64,000 bases of DNA. It comes from Nocardiopsis potens DSM 45234 (GTDB taxonomy: Bacteria > Actinomycetota > Actinomycetes > Streptosporangiales > Streptosporangiaceae). This document shows, in pieces, positions 16,776 to 25,604 of the stretch (its first letter is position 1; every line of letters begins with the position of its first letter). The stretch lies in the NCBI RefSeq assembly GCF_000341105.1, contig NZ_ANBB01000013.1, forward strand, positions 62,001 to 126,000, read 5' to 3'. The position numbers and the translations under genes are program-made. The notes under the pieces were generated by a model that did no database searches, was not told where the DNA came from, and saw nothing but the letters and a program-made list of their open reading frames with translations.

Positions 16776-18104
16776 CTAGGGCAGGTCGGGGGTGGGGGCG
16801 TCGCCGCCGGGGGCGGGCGGTGCGGGGGTGGCGCCGAAGGTGTCGCGCAGCGCGGCCTCGTTCTCGATGACGCCCACCAGCCGCCGGACGCCCTCGCGGA
16901 TCTGCTCGGGGGTGGGGTAGCAGAACGACAGCCGCATGTTGCGGTGCCCCTCGTCGGAGGCGAAGAAGCCGGTGCCCGGCACGTAGGCGACCCGCTCGCC
17001 GACCGCGCGGGGCAGCATGGCCTTGGCGTCCAGCCCCTCGGGCAGGGTCACCCAGACGAAGAAGCCGCCCTCGGGCCGGGTCCAGGAGGCGCCGGGGGGC
17101 ATCAGCGCCTCCAGGCTCGCGAGCATGGCGTCGCGCCGCTCGCGGTACATCTCGTTGAACTCCTTGATCTGCTCGCGCCACGGGTGCTCGGCGAGGTAGC
17201 GGCCGACCACCAGCTGGTTGAAGGTGGAGTGGCTGAGCATGGCCGACTCGGCGGCCAGGACGAGCTTGGCGCGCACCGCCGAGGGGGCCAGCGCCCACCC
17301 GATGCGGAAGCCGGGCGAGAGGGTCTTGGAGAACGAGCCCAGGTAGATGACGTTGTCCGGGGCGTCGGCGCGGAGCGCCCGCTCGGCCTCGCCCTCGTAG
17401 CGGAGCAGGCCGTAGGGGTTGTCCTCGAGCACGAGCAGGCCGTGCCGGCGGCAGATCTCCAGGACCCGGCGGCGGCGCTCGGCGGTGAGGGTGACGCCGG
17501 CCGGGTTCTGGAAGTTGGGCACGGTGTAGAAGAACTTGGCGCGGCGCCCGGCGGCGGCCAGCGCGGCCAGCCGCTCCTCCAGCGCCTCGGGGAGCACGCC
17601 CCGGTCGTCCATGGCGACGTGCTGGATGTCGGCCTGGAAGGCGGCGAAGGTGTTGATCGCGGTGACGTAGGTGGGCGCTTCGGCCAGCACCACGTCGCCG
17701 GGGTCGATGAAGACCCGGGTGACCAGGTCGAGGGCCTGCTGGGAGCCGACGGTGACGATGACGTCCTCGGCGGAGGCGTCGATGCCCTCCAGCGCCATGA
17801 CCTCGCAGATCCGCTCGCGCAGCGCGGGGTCGCCCTGGGCGGACCCGTACTGCAGCGCGGTGGCGCCCTGCTCGGTGGTGACCCGGCGGACGATGTCGCC
17901 CATCTCCTCCAGCGGCAGCGCGCCCACGTTGGGCATCCCGCCGGCCAGCGAGACCACCTCCGGGCGGGAGGCGACGGCGAACAGTGCGCGGACCTCCGAT
18001 GCCACCATGCCCTGTGCCCGTGCGGCGTAGGAGCCGACGTAGGGGTCGATGCGCGAGCCCTGCGGTGCGGGCTCGCCGGTGGTCTCCCGGGGATCCGTGG
18101 TCAC
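16776..18104 (-). CDS. PLP-dependent class I/II aminotransferase (LysN/2-aminoadipate-like)
   Basis: 442-residue fold-type I aminotransferase. Lys260 in GSFSKTLSPGFRIGW binds PLP; NPAGVTLT and the terminal Arg motif RNMRLSFCYPT are present; the N-terminus SLAGGMPNVGALPLEEM is typical of the LysN/ARO8/kynurenine aminotransferase group. No GntR-type helix-turn-helix precedes it, so it is an enzyme rather than a MocR regulator. Likely transaminates 2-oxo acids and amino acids such as aminoadipate, leucine or aromatic ones. Its gene is first in a probable two-gene operon with the Ddl-type ligase. Confidence 0.88.
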   Translation of the reverse strand: MTTDPRETTGEPAPQGSRIDPYVGSYAARAQGMVASEVRALFAVASRPEVVSLAGGMPNVGALPLEEMGDIVRRVTTEQGATALQYGSAQGDPALRERICEVMALEGIDASAEDVIVTVGSQQALDLVTRVFIDPGDVVLAEAPTYVTAINTFAAFQADIQHVAMDDRGVLPEALEERLAALAAAGRRAKFFYTVPNFQNPAGVTLTAERRRRVLEICRRHGLLVLEDNPYGLLRYEGEAERALRADAPDNVIYLGSFSKTLSPGFRIGWALAPSAVRAKLVLAAESAMLSHSTFNQLVVGRYLAEHPWREQIKEFNEMYRERRDAMLASLEALMPPGASWTRPEGGFFVWVTLPEGLDAKAMLPRAVGERVAYVPGTGFFASDEGHRNMRLSFCYPTPEQIREGVRRLVGVIENEAALRDTFGATPAPPAPGGDAPTPDLP

Positions 18105-18575
18105 GGTCCACCTCCGCTGTTTCGGATTGGGACAGGTGGGACGCCCGGGGGCGCGCGGTGGTTCTGCCGGGTGCCCCGGACATGCGGACCGGGACGGGCG
18201 GGCGCGGACGCCCGGGCGCCCCGGTCGGTCATCGGGCCAGTCTACGTGCGCGCGGCGGCGGCCCGGGGCCGACCCGCGGAATCAGGACGAATCGCCCGGC
18301 GGCCGCACCGGGGCGGGCCCCGGTGCGGCCGTGTGCGCTGGGCTTTCCCGGCCCGGCGCTCCCCCGCCGGTGCGCGCCGCGCCGCGCACCGGTCCGGGCA
18401 TGGCCGGAATCACCGCCCCCGCAGTGGAAAAGGCCGGTCCGAACCGTTCTGACCAGGTTCTTCGGTATGGGAACATGAACCGCCCCGGCGGTGTTCCGGA
18501 ATGCGCCGCGGCCCCGCCGCGGCCCGCCCGCCGGCGGTCTCTTCTCTTCCTCGATCAGAGTTCAGGGGGTGTGCA
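18105..18575. other. divergent non-coding gap with two long hairpins
   Basis: 470 bases between the aminotransferase (-) and nitrilase (+) genes. It contains two strong inverted repeats: 18301-18330 (14-bp arms, 2-base spacer) and 18367-18392 (10-bp arms CCGGTGCGCG/CGCGCACCGG, 6-base spacer). The last 150 bases before the nitrilase are less G+C-rich and probably hold its promoter. No gene seen. Confidence 0.55.
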
Positions 18576-19406
18576 GTGCGTATCGCGATCGCGCAGACGG
18601 ACGCTCGGCTCGGTGACGTCCAGAGCAATCTCAACGAGGCGCGGCAGAGGATCGCCGAAGCGGCCGAAGACGGCGCCGACCTGGTGGTCTTCCCGGAACT
18701 GAGCCTGCACGGCTATGCCCTGGGCTCGGTGGCCGAGGACACCTCGGTGGCGGTCGGCGACCCGCGGCTGGCCGCGCTCTCCGAGGCCGGCCCCGATGTG
18801 CTGGTCGGCATCTACGAGCGGGCGGGGCTACGGCACCACAACACCGCGGTCTACCTGTCCGGCGGCCGCGCGGTGCACGTGCAGCGCAAGCTCTACCTGC
18901 CGAACTACCTGATGTGGGAGGAGCGCAAGCACTTCTACCCCGGTCAGCGGCTGAACGCCTTCGACACCGCGCACGGCCGGATGGCCTCGCTGATCTGCAA
19001 CGACGCCTGGCAGCCGATGCTGCCGTGGCTGGCCGCGCAGGACGGGGCGGAGGTGCTGCTGGTCACCGCGAACAGCGCGGCGGTCAGCGACGAGTCCACC
19101 GTGGACAACTTCAGCTACTGGCGCGAGCTGCTCCGCTACACCGCGCGGATGCAGCAGTGCTGGGTGGTGTTCGTGAACCGGGTGGGCGACGAGGACGGCG
19201 CGTCGTTCTGGGGCGGCTCGCACGTGGTGGACCCGGGCGGCGCGGTGGTGGCCGAGGCCCCGCTGTGGGAGCCGGCGCTGGTGGTGGCCGACGTCGACGT
19301 GCACGCGGCCCGGCAGCGGCGGCGGACCGTCCCACTCCTCCAGGACCCGCGGTTCGACCTGCTCGCCCGGGAGATCGGCCGGCTGCACTCCGCCGAGACC
19401 GGCTGA
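18576..19406 (+). CDS. nitrilase-superfamily carbon-nitrogen hydrolase
   Basis: 276-residue amidohydrolase of the CN-hydrolase fold. Start GTG 18576 is chosen because GGGGG lies eight bases upstream and the protein then begins directly with the family's first strand (RIAIAQTDARLGD). The catalytic triad is visible: Glu41 in FPELSLHGY, Lys105 in QRKLYLPNY, Cys141 in LICNDAW. Members hydrolyse amides, nitriles or act as the glutaminase part of NAD synthetase; the KLYLPNY motif is close to that of the NAD-synthetase-type branch, but the synthetase domain is missing. A perfect 19-bp terminator follows, so it is monocistronic. Confidence 0.85.
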   Translation: MRIAIAQTDARLGDVQSNLNEARQRIAEAAEDGADLVVFPELSLHGYALGSVAEDTSVAVGDPRLAALSEAGPDVLVGIYERAGLRHHNTAVYLSGGRAVHVQRKLYLPNYLMWEERKHFYPGQRLNAFDTAHGRMASLICNDAWQPMLPWLAAQDGAEVLLVTANSAAVSDESTVDNFSYWRELLRYTARMQQCWVVFVNRVGDEDGASFWGGSHVVDPGGAVVAEAPLWEPALVVADVDVHAARQRRRTVPLLQDPRFDLLAREIGRLHSAETG

Positions 19407-19421
19407 GGAGGCCGGTGGGCC

Positions 19422-19461
19422 GGCCGGGCCCCGGCGGAGCGTGCTCCGCCGGGGCCCGGCC
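19422..19461 (+). terminator. rho-independent terminator after nitrilase gene
   Basis: Perfect 19-bp stem (19422-19440 with 19443-19461) separated by only GT, followed by CTTTTCC at 19462. The strongest terminator in the window. Confidence 0.85.
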
Positions 19462-19581
19462 CTTTTCCGGCCCGGTCCTCATCCGGGGCAGGACGGCCGG
19501 CGGGTCCCGGTCCCTCGCGGGGTCGGGGCGGCCGGCGGGGTTGCCGAGCGGGGCGCGAGGGCGCTCTGCCACGATGATCGG

Positions 19582-20379
19582 GTGGAGACGACGCCAGCCC
19601 CCGCCCCGCCCGCCGCCGCGGTCGCCGAACCGGTGGCCTCCCCCGAGGCCCCGGTCCGCTCGGGGGTGCCCGAGCACGGCCGGGTGCCCAAGTACTACGC
19701 GGTGAAGACCGCGGTGGAGGAGCTGGTCGGGGGGATGGCCGAGGGGTCGGTGCTGCCCACCGAGCGGGAGCTGGCCGAGCGCTTCGGGGTGGCCCGGGAG
19801 ACGGTCCGCCAGGCCCTGCGCGACCTGCTGCTGCAGGGGCGGCTGCGCCGCTCCGGCCGGGGCACCGCGGTGGCCGGGCCGAAGCTGGCCCAGCCGCTGT
19901 CGCTGCGCAGCTACACCGAGGGGGTGCGCCACCGCGGCCAGGTGCCGGGCCGGACCCTGATCGGGCTGGAGCGCCGCCCGGCCGGCGGCGCGCTGGGCGC
20001 GCGGCTGGACATCGGCGCCGGGGCCCCGGTCTGGCACATGGAGCGGCTGCTCTTCGCCGACGAGGAGCGCGTCGGCCTGGAGAGCACCTACGTGCCGGCC
20101 GACCGCTTCCCCGACCTGGACACCGGTTTCGACCCGGACTCCTCGTTCTACGCCTACCTGGGCCGGCACGGGGTGCGGCTGGCCGAGGGCGAGGAGCGGA
20201 TCGAGACGCTGCTGGCCACCCCGCGCGAGGCGCTGCTCATCGGCACCCCGCCGGCGCTGCCGATGCTGCTGCTGAACCGGCTGTCCCGAGACGCCGGCGG
20301 CGCCCCGGTGGAGCACGTCCGCTCGCTGTACCGGGGCGACCGGTTCAGCTTCACCGCCGCCCTCCGCGAAGAGCCCTGA
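19582..20379 (+). CDS. GntR/HutC family (UTRA) regulator, probable phosphonate-locus repressor
   Basis: 265 residues. The winged-helix GntR domain (residues about 30-95) has VLPTERELAERFGVARETVRQALRDLLLQGRLRRSGRGTAV; a UTRA ligand domain follows (SLRSYTEGVRHRGQVPGRTLIGLERRPA ... FYAYLGRHGVRLAEGEERIETLLA ... LLLNRLSRDAGGAPVEHVRSLYRGDRFSF). This is the layout of PhnF/HutC/DasR. The first gene of the 2-aminoethylphosphonate locus downstream lies after a repeat array, and a dre-like site (GGTCTAGTCCA) precedes it, so I infer this protein represses that operon and responds to a phosphonate or its breakdown product. GTG 19582 is the start giving the family's length. Confidence 0.85.
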   Translation: METTPAPAPPAAAVAEPVASPEAPVRSGVPEHGRVPKYYAVKTAVEELVGGMAEGSVLPTERELAERFGVARETVRQALRDLLLQGRLRRSGRGTAVAGPKLAQPLSLRSYTEGVRHRGQVPGRTLIGLERRPAGGALGARLDIGAGAPVWHMERLLFADEERVGLESTYVPADRFPDLDTGFDPDSSFYAYLGRHGVRLAEGEERIETLLATPREALLIGTPPALPMLLLNRLSRDAGGAPVEHVRSLYRGDRFSFTAALREEP

Positions 20380-20381
20380 CC

Positions 20382-20405
20382 CGGGCCGGGCCCGGGCCCG
20401 GCCCG
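20382..20405 (+). terminator. palindromic hairpin after the GntR gene
   Basis: 24-bp perfect palindrome (12-bp arms of C/G runs) two bases after the GntR stop. No T-run follows, so termination strength is uncertain. Confidence 0.4.
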
Positions 20406-20439
20406 CGTTCCAGGCGGACGGCGAGACCGGAGACAAGGC

Positions 20440-21830
20440 CGGAAAGAGGACCGGCCAGTCGGCCGGGCGCGGCACCCCACGGGTCGGGGTTCAGACCAGC
20501 GGCGACGGCGCAGGTGGGGGCGGGGCGGAGGCGATCGCCCGAGCGCGGCATCTCGCGGAGCGAAGGTCAAGACGGGCAGCGACGGCGGAAGGGGGACCGG
20601 CCGGTCGGTCCGGCGCGGCACCCCACAGAGCGAAGCTCCAAGCAGGCGGCGACGACAGCGGTAGGGGCGGGGGCGGGGCGGAGGCGATCGCCCGAGCGCG
20701 GCATCTCGCGGAGCGAAGGTTCAAGCCAGCGGCGACGGCAGCGGTAGGGGCGGGGCGGAGGTGGCCACCCGGGCGCGGGCCCCACGGGGCGGGGGTTCAA
20801 GCGGGCGGCGAAGGCGGGCAGGGGAACCGGCCGGTCGGTCGGGCGTGGCAGAGCGGGGCGGGGCGGCAGGGGTGGGGGCAGGTGGCGGGGTGGCCGTGCC
20901 CGCGTCGCCCGGGCGGCGTGGCCGGCCGCCGCTGAAACCGACACACCTTCCTGACCTGGGTGAATACGCAGGGTGATGGCAGGGTAGGGCGCCCTGCGCA
21001 CCGCGAGAGCACCCCGGTGATTCCCGGGCGCGCATCCCGACCCGGAACAGGCCCCTGGCGGCCCGAATCGCCTCGATCGGGCCGGTGTTGGGGGGTTCGA
21101 GCGGCCCGGAAGGCCGGGAGGCAGGGGGCCGGAACCCGGGGAGGGATGGCGCGGGGGCGGAATGTCGCTTTTGCCCTGCGGGGAGGACCCGCCTTGGCCA
21201 CTCTGGGTGATCGGCGAGGGGGTGGTGGGGGTCTGGGGGCTTGCTACTCGCTGGTAGATGTAATCGGGGTGCTCTCGCGGTGCGCAGGGCGCCCCCACCT
21301 GCGCCCGCCCCTCGCCGCGAACCGGGCATATGGGGATAAGGCTCCCCTGGTGGGTGCGGGCCGGGCCGGTGAACGCGGCGCCCGGCCCCCTCCCGCCTTC
21401 GCCGCCTGTTTGAACCCCCGCTCCGCGAGGCGCCGCACCGGACCGACCGGCCGGTCCCCCTCCCGCCCTCGCCGCCGGTTTGAACCCCGGCCCCGCGAGA
21501 CGCCGCACCCGGCTGGGGCGCCCGGCCCCGCCCCTACCGCTGCCGCCGCTGCCCGTCTTGACCTTCGCTCCGCGAGACGCCGCACCCGACCGACCGGCCG
21601 GCACGCCCTCCGGCCCTCGCTGCCCGTCTTAACCCCCGCTCCGCGGGGCGCCGCGCCCGGGTGATCGCCTCTGCCCCGGCCCTGCCCGTGCCGTCGCCGC
21701 CCGCTTGAACCCCCGCCCCGCGAGGCGCCGCACCCAACCGACCGGCCGGCACGCCCTCCCGCCGTCGCCGCCCGCTTGAACCTTCACCCCGCGGGGCGCC
21801 GCGCCCGACCGGGGCGGGCGCGGGCCGGCT
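20440..21830. repeat. two-armed inverted array of about 70/77-bp repeat units (1.4 kb, non-coding)
   Basis: At least eleven degenerate units. Left arm (plus orientation) core TTCAAGC-like positions at about 20491, 20567, 20638, 20721, 20797; right arm (reverse complement, TGAACC-like) at 21411, 21481, 21559, 21630, 21706, 21777. Spacing alternates about 70 and 76-83, because two linker types alternate: one with ACCGGCCGGTCGG and one with GCGGAGGCGATCGCCCG. So the real period is a dimer of about 147 bp. The core reads GCGGCAyCyCGCGGAGCGAAGG, then TTCAAGC, then GGCGGCGACGGC. Nothing in the array looks like a gene. It separates the GntR regulator from its presumed operon. Confidence 0.8.
20987..21294. 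repeat. 29-bp perfect inverted repeat at the centre of the array
   Basis: Left copy 20987-21015 (begins GGGCGCCCTGCGCACCGCGA) and right copy 21266-21294, exact reverse complements, 250 bp apart. They enclose a unique centre with no gene and lie between the two repeat arms. Confidence 0.8.
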
Positions 21831-21885
21831 TCCGCCGGGTGGGGGCGCACCTCGGACACCCCCCGAAAATCACGGAAAGGTAACG

Positions 21886-21896
21886 GGTCTAGTCCA
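21886..21896. promoter_or_regulatory. dre-like operator upstream of the phosphonate operon
   Basis: GGTCTAGTCCA differs by one base from the DasR/HutC-type core GGTCTAGACCA. It lies 76 bases before the first structural gene. Likely bound by the UTRA regulator at 19582 or by a DasR-type protein. Confidence 0.5.
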
Positions 21897-21971
21897 AGCT
21901 TGCCTGCCGCTTCACCCGGGCGTCGGTGGCGGTTCACTGGCGCACCACCTGTGATGTGGAGTGTTGCCGCC

Positions 21972-23090
21972 ATGAGAGTCATCGTGATCGGTGGCGGGAT
22001 CCTCGGAACGATGCACGCCTGGGAGGCCGTGCAGCGCGGGCACGAGGTCCTGCATCTGGAGAGAGAAGCCGAGGCCCGGGGCGCCTCGGTGCGCAACTTC
22101 GGACTGGTCTGGGTCGGCGGGCGCGCCCCCGGCGCGGAGCTGGACGCGGCGCTGCGCGCCCGCGAGCTGTGGGAGCGCATCGGGGAGCGGGTGCCCGGCG
22201 TCGGGTTCCGCGCCAACGGGTCGCTGACCCCGGTGCGCACCGAGGCCGAGCAGGTCGTCGCAGAGCAGGTGCTGTCCCGCCCGGACGCCGGGGAGCGCGG
22301 CCTCAAGTGGCTCTCCCCCGACGAGGTCCGCCGGCTCAACCCCGCCCTGCGCGGGGAGTTCCGCGGCGCCCTGTGGTGCGAGCGGGACGCCGCGGTGGAG
22401 TCCAGGGTGGCGCTGCCCGCGCTCCGCGCGGCGCTGCAGGAGAGCGGCCGCTACACCTTTCTGCCCGGCCGGGAGGTGCGCGAGGCCGACACCGGCCGGG
22501 TGCGCGACGACCGCGGCGCGGTGCACTCCGGCGACGCGGTGCTGCTGGCCCCCGGCGCGGCGCTGTCCGGGCTGGTGCGCGAGCTGGCCCCGGAGGCCCC
22601 GGTGCGCAGGGTGCGGCTGCAGATGATGCAGACCGCCCCGCTGGACGAGCCGCTGACCACCTCCGTCGCCGACGGCGACAGCTTCCGCTACTACCCCGCC
22701 TACGCCGGGAGCGCGCTGGACGCCCTCGGCGAGGCGCAGCCCCAGCCGCCGGTCGCCGCCGAGCACCGGATGCAGCTGCTCATGGTGCAGCGCCTGGACG
22801 GCGGCCTGACCATCGGCGACACCCACGAGTACGCCGAGCCGTTCGGCTTCGACGTGCAGGAGGCCCCCTACGAGCACCTGCGCGAGACCGCCGAGGCCCT
22901 GCTGGGCCGGGCGCTGCCGCCGGTGCGGCGGCGCTGGGCCGGGGTCTACGCCCAGTGCACCGACCCGGGCGAGGTGGTGCACCGCGAGCGGGTCGCCGAC
23001 GGGGTGTGGCTGGTGACCGGGCCCGGCGGGCGCGGGATGACCTGCTCCCCGGCGATCGCCGAGACGACCGCCGAGGAGCTGGGATGGTGA
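21972..23090 (+). CDS. FAD-dependent oxidoreductase of phosphonate catabolism (DAO family, HpnW-type)
   Basis: 372 residues. The N-terminal FAD motif VIGGGILGTMHAWEAVQRG (residues 4-22) and the DAO-family core (GASVRNFGLVWVGGR, GLTIGDTHEYAEPFGFD, VTGPGGRGMTCSPAIAE) match the FAD oxidoreductases recurrent beside phosphonatase-like hydrolases. Such enzymes oxidise 2-aminoethylphosphonate or its N-methyl derivative to phosphonoacetaldehyde (family knowledge). ATG 21972 has GGAG nine bases upstream. Its stop overlaps the next gene's ATG, so the two proteins are probably made together. No PhnW transaminase is present, which fits an oxidase-first route. Confidence 0.82.
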   Translation: MRVIVIGGGILGTMHAWEAVQRGHEVLHLEREAEARGASVRNFGLVWVGGRAPGAELDAALRARELWERIGERVPGVGFRANGSLTPVRTEAEQVVAEQVLSRPDAGERGLKWLSPDEVRRLNPALRGEFRGALWCERDAAVESRVALPALRAALQESGRYTFLPGREVREADTGRVRDDRGAVHSGDAVLLAPGAALSGLVRELAPEAPVRRVRLQMMQTAPLDEPLTTSVADGDSFRYYPAYAGSALDALGEAQPQPPVAAEHRMQLLMVQRLDGGLTIGDTHEYAEPFGFDVQEAPYEHLRETAEALLGRALPPVRRRWAGVYAQCTDPGEVVHRERVADGVWLVTGPGGRGMTCSPAIAETTAEELGW

Positions 23091-23794
23091 GCAGCGGTGC
23101 GGCCGCCCCCGGCTTCGGCCTGGTGGTGTGCGACATGGCGGGCACCACGGTGGCCGACGACGGGCTGGTGGAGCGGGCGTTCGACGCCGCGGCCGAGGCC
23201 TCCGGGATCGCCGCGGGCAGCCCGCGGCACCGGGAGATGCGCGAGTACGTCCAGGCCACCATGGGGCAGTCGAAGATCGCGGTCTTCCGCGACCTGTTCG
23301 GCGAGGAGGACCGGGCCCAGGCCGCCAACCGGGCCTTCGAGAAGGCATACGCCGAGCTGGTGGGCGAGGGGCTGTGCGCCCCGCTGCCGGGCGCTGAGGA
23401 GGCGCTGCGGCTGCTCCGCGCGCAGGGCCGCCGGGTGGTGCTGACCACCGGCTTCGCGCCGGCCACCCGGGACGCGCTGCTGCAGGCGCTGGGCTGGCAC
23501 GGCCTGGCCGACCTGGTGCTGAGCCCGGCCGACGCGGGCCGCGGCCGCCCCTTCCCGGACATGGTGCTGGCCGCGTTCCTGCGCACCGCCGCGGTGGACC
23601 GGGTCGACCGGGTGGCGGTGGCCGGCGACACCCGCTCCGACGTGCTCAGCGCGCGCCGGGCCGGGGCCGGCCTGGCGGTGGGGGTGCTCACCGGCGCCCA
23701 CGGCCGGGCCGCCCTGGAGGAGGCCGGCGCCCACCGGGTGCTGCCCTCCGTGGCCGAGCTGCCGGCGCTGCTGTGCGCCGAGGAGTCCGGGTGA
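23084..23794 (+). CDS. phosphonatase-like HAD hydrolase
   Basis: 236-residue HAD hydrolase. Motif I is VVCDMAGTTVADDG (nucleophile Asp17 with the small residue pattern DxAGTT of phosphonoacetaldehyde hydrolase), motif II TTGFA, motif III Lys/Arg region GRPFPDM, motif IV AVAGDTRSD. Lys64 in TMGQSK aligns with the Schiff-base Lys of PhnX, so C-P cleavage of phosphonoacetaldehyde to acetaldehyde and phosphate is likely. Start ATG 23084 overlaps the oxidoreductase stop by seven bases; GTG 23087 is an alternative. Part of the phosphonate operon. Confidence 0.85.
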   Translation: MVSSGAAAPGFGLVVCDMAGTTVADDGLVERAFDAAAEASGIAAGSPRHREMREYVQATMGQSKIAVFRDLFGEEDRAQAANRAFEKAYAELVGEGLCAPLPGAEEALRLLRAQGRRVVLTTGFAPATRDALLQALGWHGLADLVLSPADAGRGRPFPDMVLAAFLRTAAVDRVDRVAVAGDTRSDVLSARRAGAGLAVGVLTGAHGRAALEEAGAHRVLPSVAELPALLCAEESG

Positions 23795-24107
23795 GCGCGG
23801 CGGGCCGGGCGGGCGCCCCGGGCGGCCCGGCGGGCCCTCCCCCGGCCGCCGCCGCGACCGGGCGCCCGCCTTCCGCGCGCCTGCGCGCGCAGGGCCCGCC
23901 GCGGCACCGCCCCGGCCGGTTCCGGGGCGCCTCGGAGCCGACCGGGCCGGTACCGGCTCCGGGGGCCTGCGGCCTCGGGTCCGCGGCCGCTCCGGCGCCC
24001 GCGGGCGGACCGGGCGGGCGGCCCGCCCCCGTCCGCGTCCCGCCCGCCGCCCGGGCGCCCCGGGCCGGCGCTCCCCGCACGTATCCGCTGACGGAGATCG
24101 AGATTCG
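23795..24107. other. non-coding gap between hydrolase and transporter ATPase genes
   Basis: 313 bases of extreme G+C with only low-complexity open frames. The last 30 bases carry GCACGTATCCGCTGACGGAG, a possible ribosome site for the ATPase. No gene, and no clear terminator. Confidence 0.45.
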
Positions 24108-25265
24108 ATGATGGACGGCGAAACTGTTCCCACCGCCCGCACCGAACCGGCCGGGATCCGGTTCGAGGAGGTCAGCGTCGCCTACGGGGCGTCGACCGTG
24201 CTGGACCGGTTCGACCTGGAGGTGCGCAGGGGCGAGGTGATGGCCCTGCTCGGCCCGTCGGGCTCGGGCAAGACGACGGCGCTGCGCGCGGTGGCCGGGT
24301 TCGTCCGGCCCTCGCGGGGCCGGGTCCACCTGGCCGGGCGGGACGTCACCGGCCTCGCCCCGCACCTGCGCGGCGTGGGCATGGTGGTGCAGAGCTACGC
24401 GCTCTTCCCGCACATGCGCGTCGAGCAGAACGTGGCCTTCGGGCTGAAGGCGCGCAAGGCGCCGCGCCGGGAGATCCCCGGCCGGGTGGCCGAGGCGCTG
24501 GAGATGACCGGGATGGGCGGCTACGCCGGGCGCTACCCGCGGGAGCTGTCCGGCGGGCAGCAGCAGCGGGTCGCGCTCGCCCGGGCGCTGGCGATCCGCC
24601 CCGACGTGCTGCTGCTGGACGAGCCGCTGTCCGCGCTCGACGCGCAGCTGCGCTCGGGGATGCTGGCGGAGCTGGCCCGGCTGCACCGGGAGCTGCCCGA
24701 TGTGACCATGCTCTACGTCACGCACGACCAGGTGGAGGCGCTGACCCTGGCCGACCGGATCGCGGTGCTCAAGGACGCCCGGCTGGTGGACTGCGGCGCC
24801 CCGGCGGAGCTGTACCGGTCCCCGCGCACCGAGTTCACCGCGTCCTTCGTGGGCGGGGCCAACCTGCTGCCGGCGCGCGGCGCGGGGGACGGCGGCGCGC
24901 TGTTCGGCGGGGCCCGGCTGCGCGCGGCGGAGGACGCCCCGGAGGGGCCGGTGACGCTGTGCGTGCGGCCGCACCTGGTCGCGCTGGGCGGCGCCGGCGG
25001 CAACGAGCTGCGCGGCAGCCTGCTCACCGCGCAGTGGCGCGGGTCGGTGCACCGGCTCTTCGTCGACGTCGGCGGGCACGAGGTCCGCGCCGACGTGGCC
25101 GAGCTGCGCGACCCGCCGCGCCCCGGCGAGGAGGTCCGGCTGACCTTCTCCCCCGAGGACACCGTGCTGCTCCCGCCCGGGGAGCCGGGCGCCGTCGCCC
25201 CGCGGCCGGCCGAGGACGCCGAGAAGAGCGGCGCGCGGACCCCCGCGGAGGTGGCCGGTGGCTGA
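24108..25265 (+). CDS. phnT: 2-aminoethylphosphonate ABC transporter ATP-binding protein
   Basis: 385-residue ABC ATPase of the spermidine/iron/2-AEP type. Walker A GPSGSGKT (residues 49-56), Q-loop VVQSYALFPHM, signature LSGGQQQR (147-154), Walker B LLLDEPLSALDAQ, H-loop VTHDQ, then a TOBE-type C-terminal domain. Together with two permeases and a lipoprotein it forms an importer for 2-aminoethylphosphonate (identity inferred from the neighbouring FAD oxidoreductase and phosphonatase-like gene, and from family resemblance). Located inside the membrane complex on the cytoplasmic side. Confidence 0.82.
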   Translation: MMDGETVPTARTEPAGIRFEEVSVAYGASTVLDRFDLEVRRGEVMALLGPSGSGKTTALRAVAGFVRPSRGRVHLAGRDVTGLAPHLRGVGMVVQSYALFPHMRVEQNVAFGLKARKAPRREIPGRVAEALEMTGMGGYAGRYPRELSGGQQQRVALARALAIRPDVLLLDEPLSALDAQLRSGMLAELARLHRELPDVTMLYVTHDQVEALTLADRIAVLKDARLVDCGAPAELYRSPRTEFTASFVGGANLLPARGAGDGGALFGGARLRAAEDAPEGPVTLCVRPHLVALGGAGGNELRGSLLTAQWRGSVHRLFVDVGGHEVRADVAELRDPPRPGEEVRLTFSPEDTVLLPPGEPGAVAPRPAEDAEKSGARTPAEVAGG

Positions 25266-25604
25266 CCTCCTCTCCCCGCTCCTCCGGGCGGAGGAACGCG
25301 CCGCGCCCGGCGCCGGCGTGCACTCGGGCGCCCCTCTCGGCCCCGTCCCGCTCTCCGCGCGCACCGGCGCCCCGCCCCTCGGCGGGAACCCGCCCTCCGG
25401 CGGGCGGCCGGGCCGAGGAGGAGTTCTCCGCGGCCGGTTCGGCCGGCCCCGCCCGCCCCGGCCCGCGAAGGCGGGGGGACCTCCCGCGCCCGGCCGGCGC
25501 GGTGCCGCCCCTCCGGGCGGGTGCCTGCGGCCGGCCACCGCGCCGGCGGGGCCGCGGACCGCCGGCTCCGATACGCCCCGACCCGACCGGAACGGAGGCC
25601 GGCC
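25266..25604. other. non-coding gap inside the transporter operon
   Basis: 339 bases between the ATPase and first permease. It contains stacked G+C inverted repeats (such as GGCGGGAACCCGCC and CCCGCC..GGCGGG near 25380-25405) and the GGAGG ribosome site of the permease at 25594. An open frame from GTG 25258 is Pro/Gly/Arg low-complexity and is not called. Confidence 0.5.

Noticed and set aside
20721-21664. Protein genes in the repeat array
   Set aside because: Translations are low-complexity Arg/Pro/Ala repeats in several frames on both strands without ribosome sites.
20440-21830. CRISPR array
   Set aside because: Units are 70-83 bp, degenerate, in opposed orientations, with no identical short repeats, unique spacers or cas genes.
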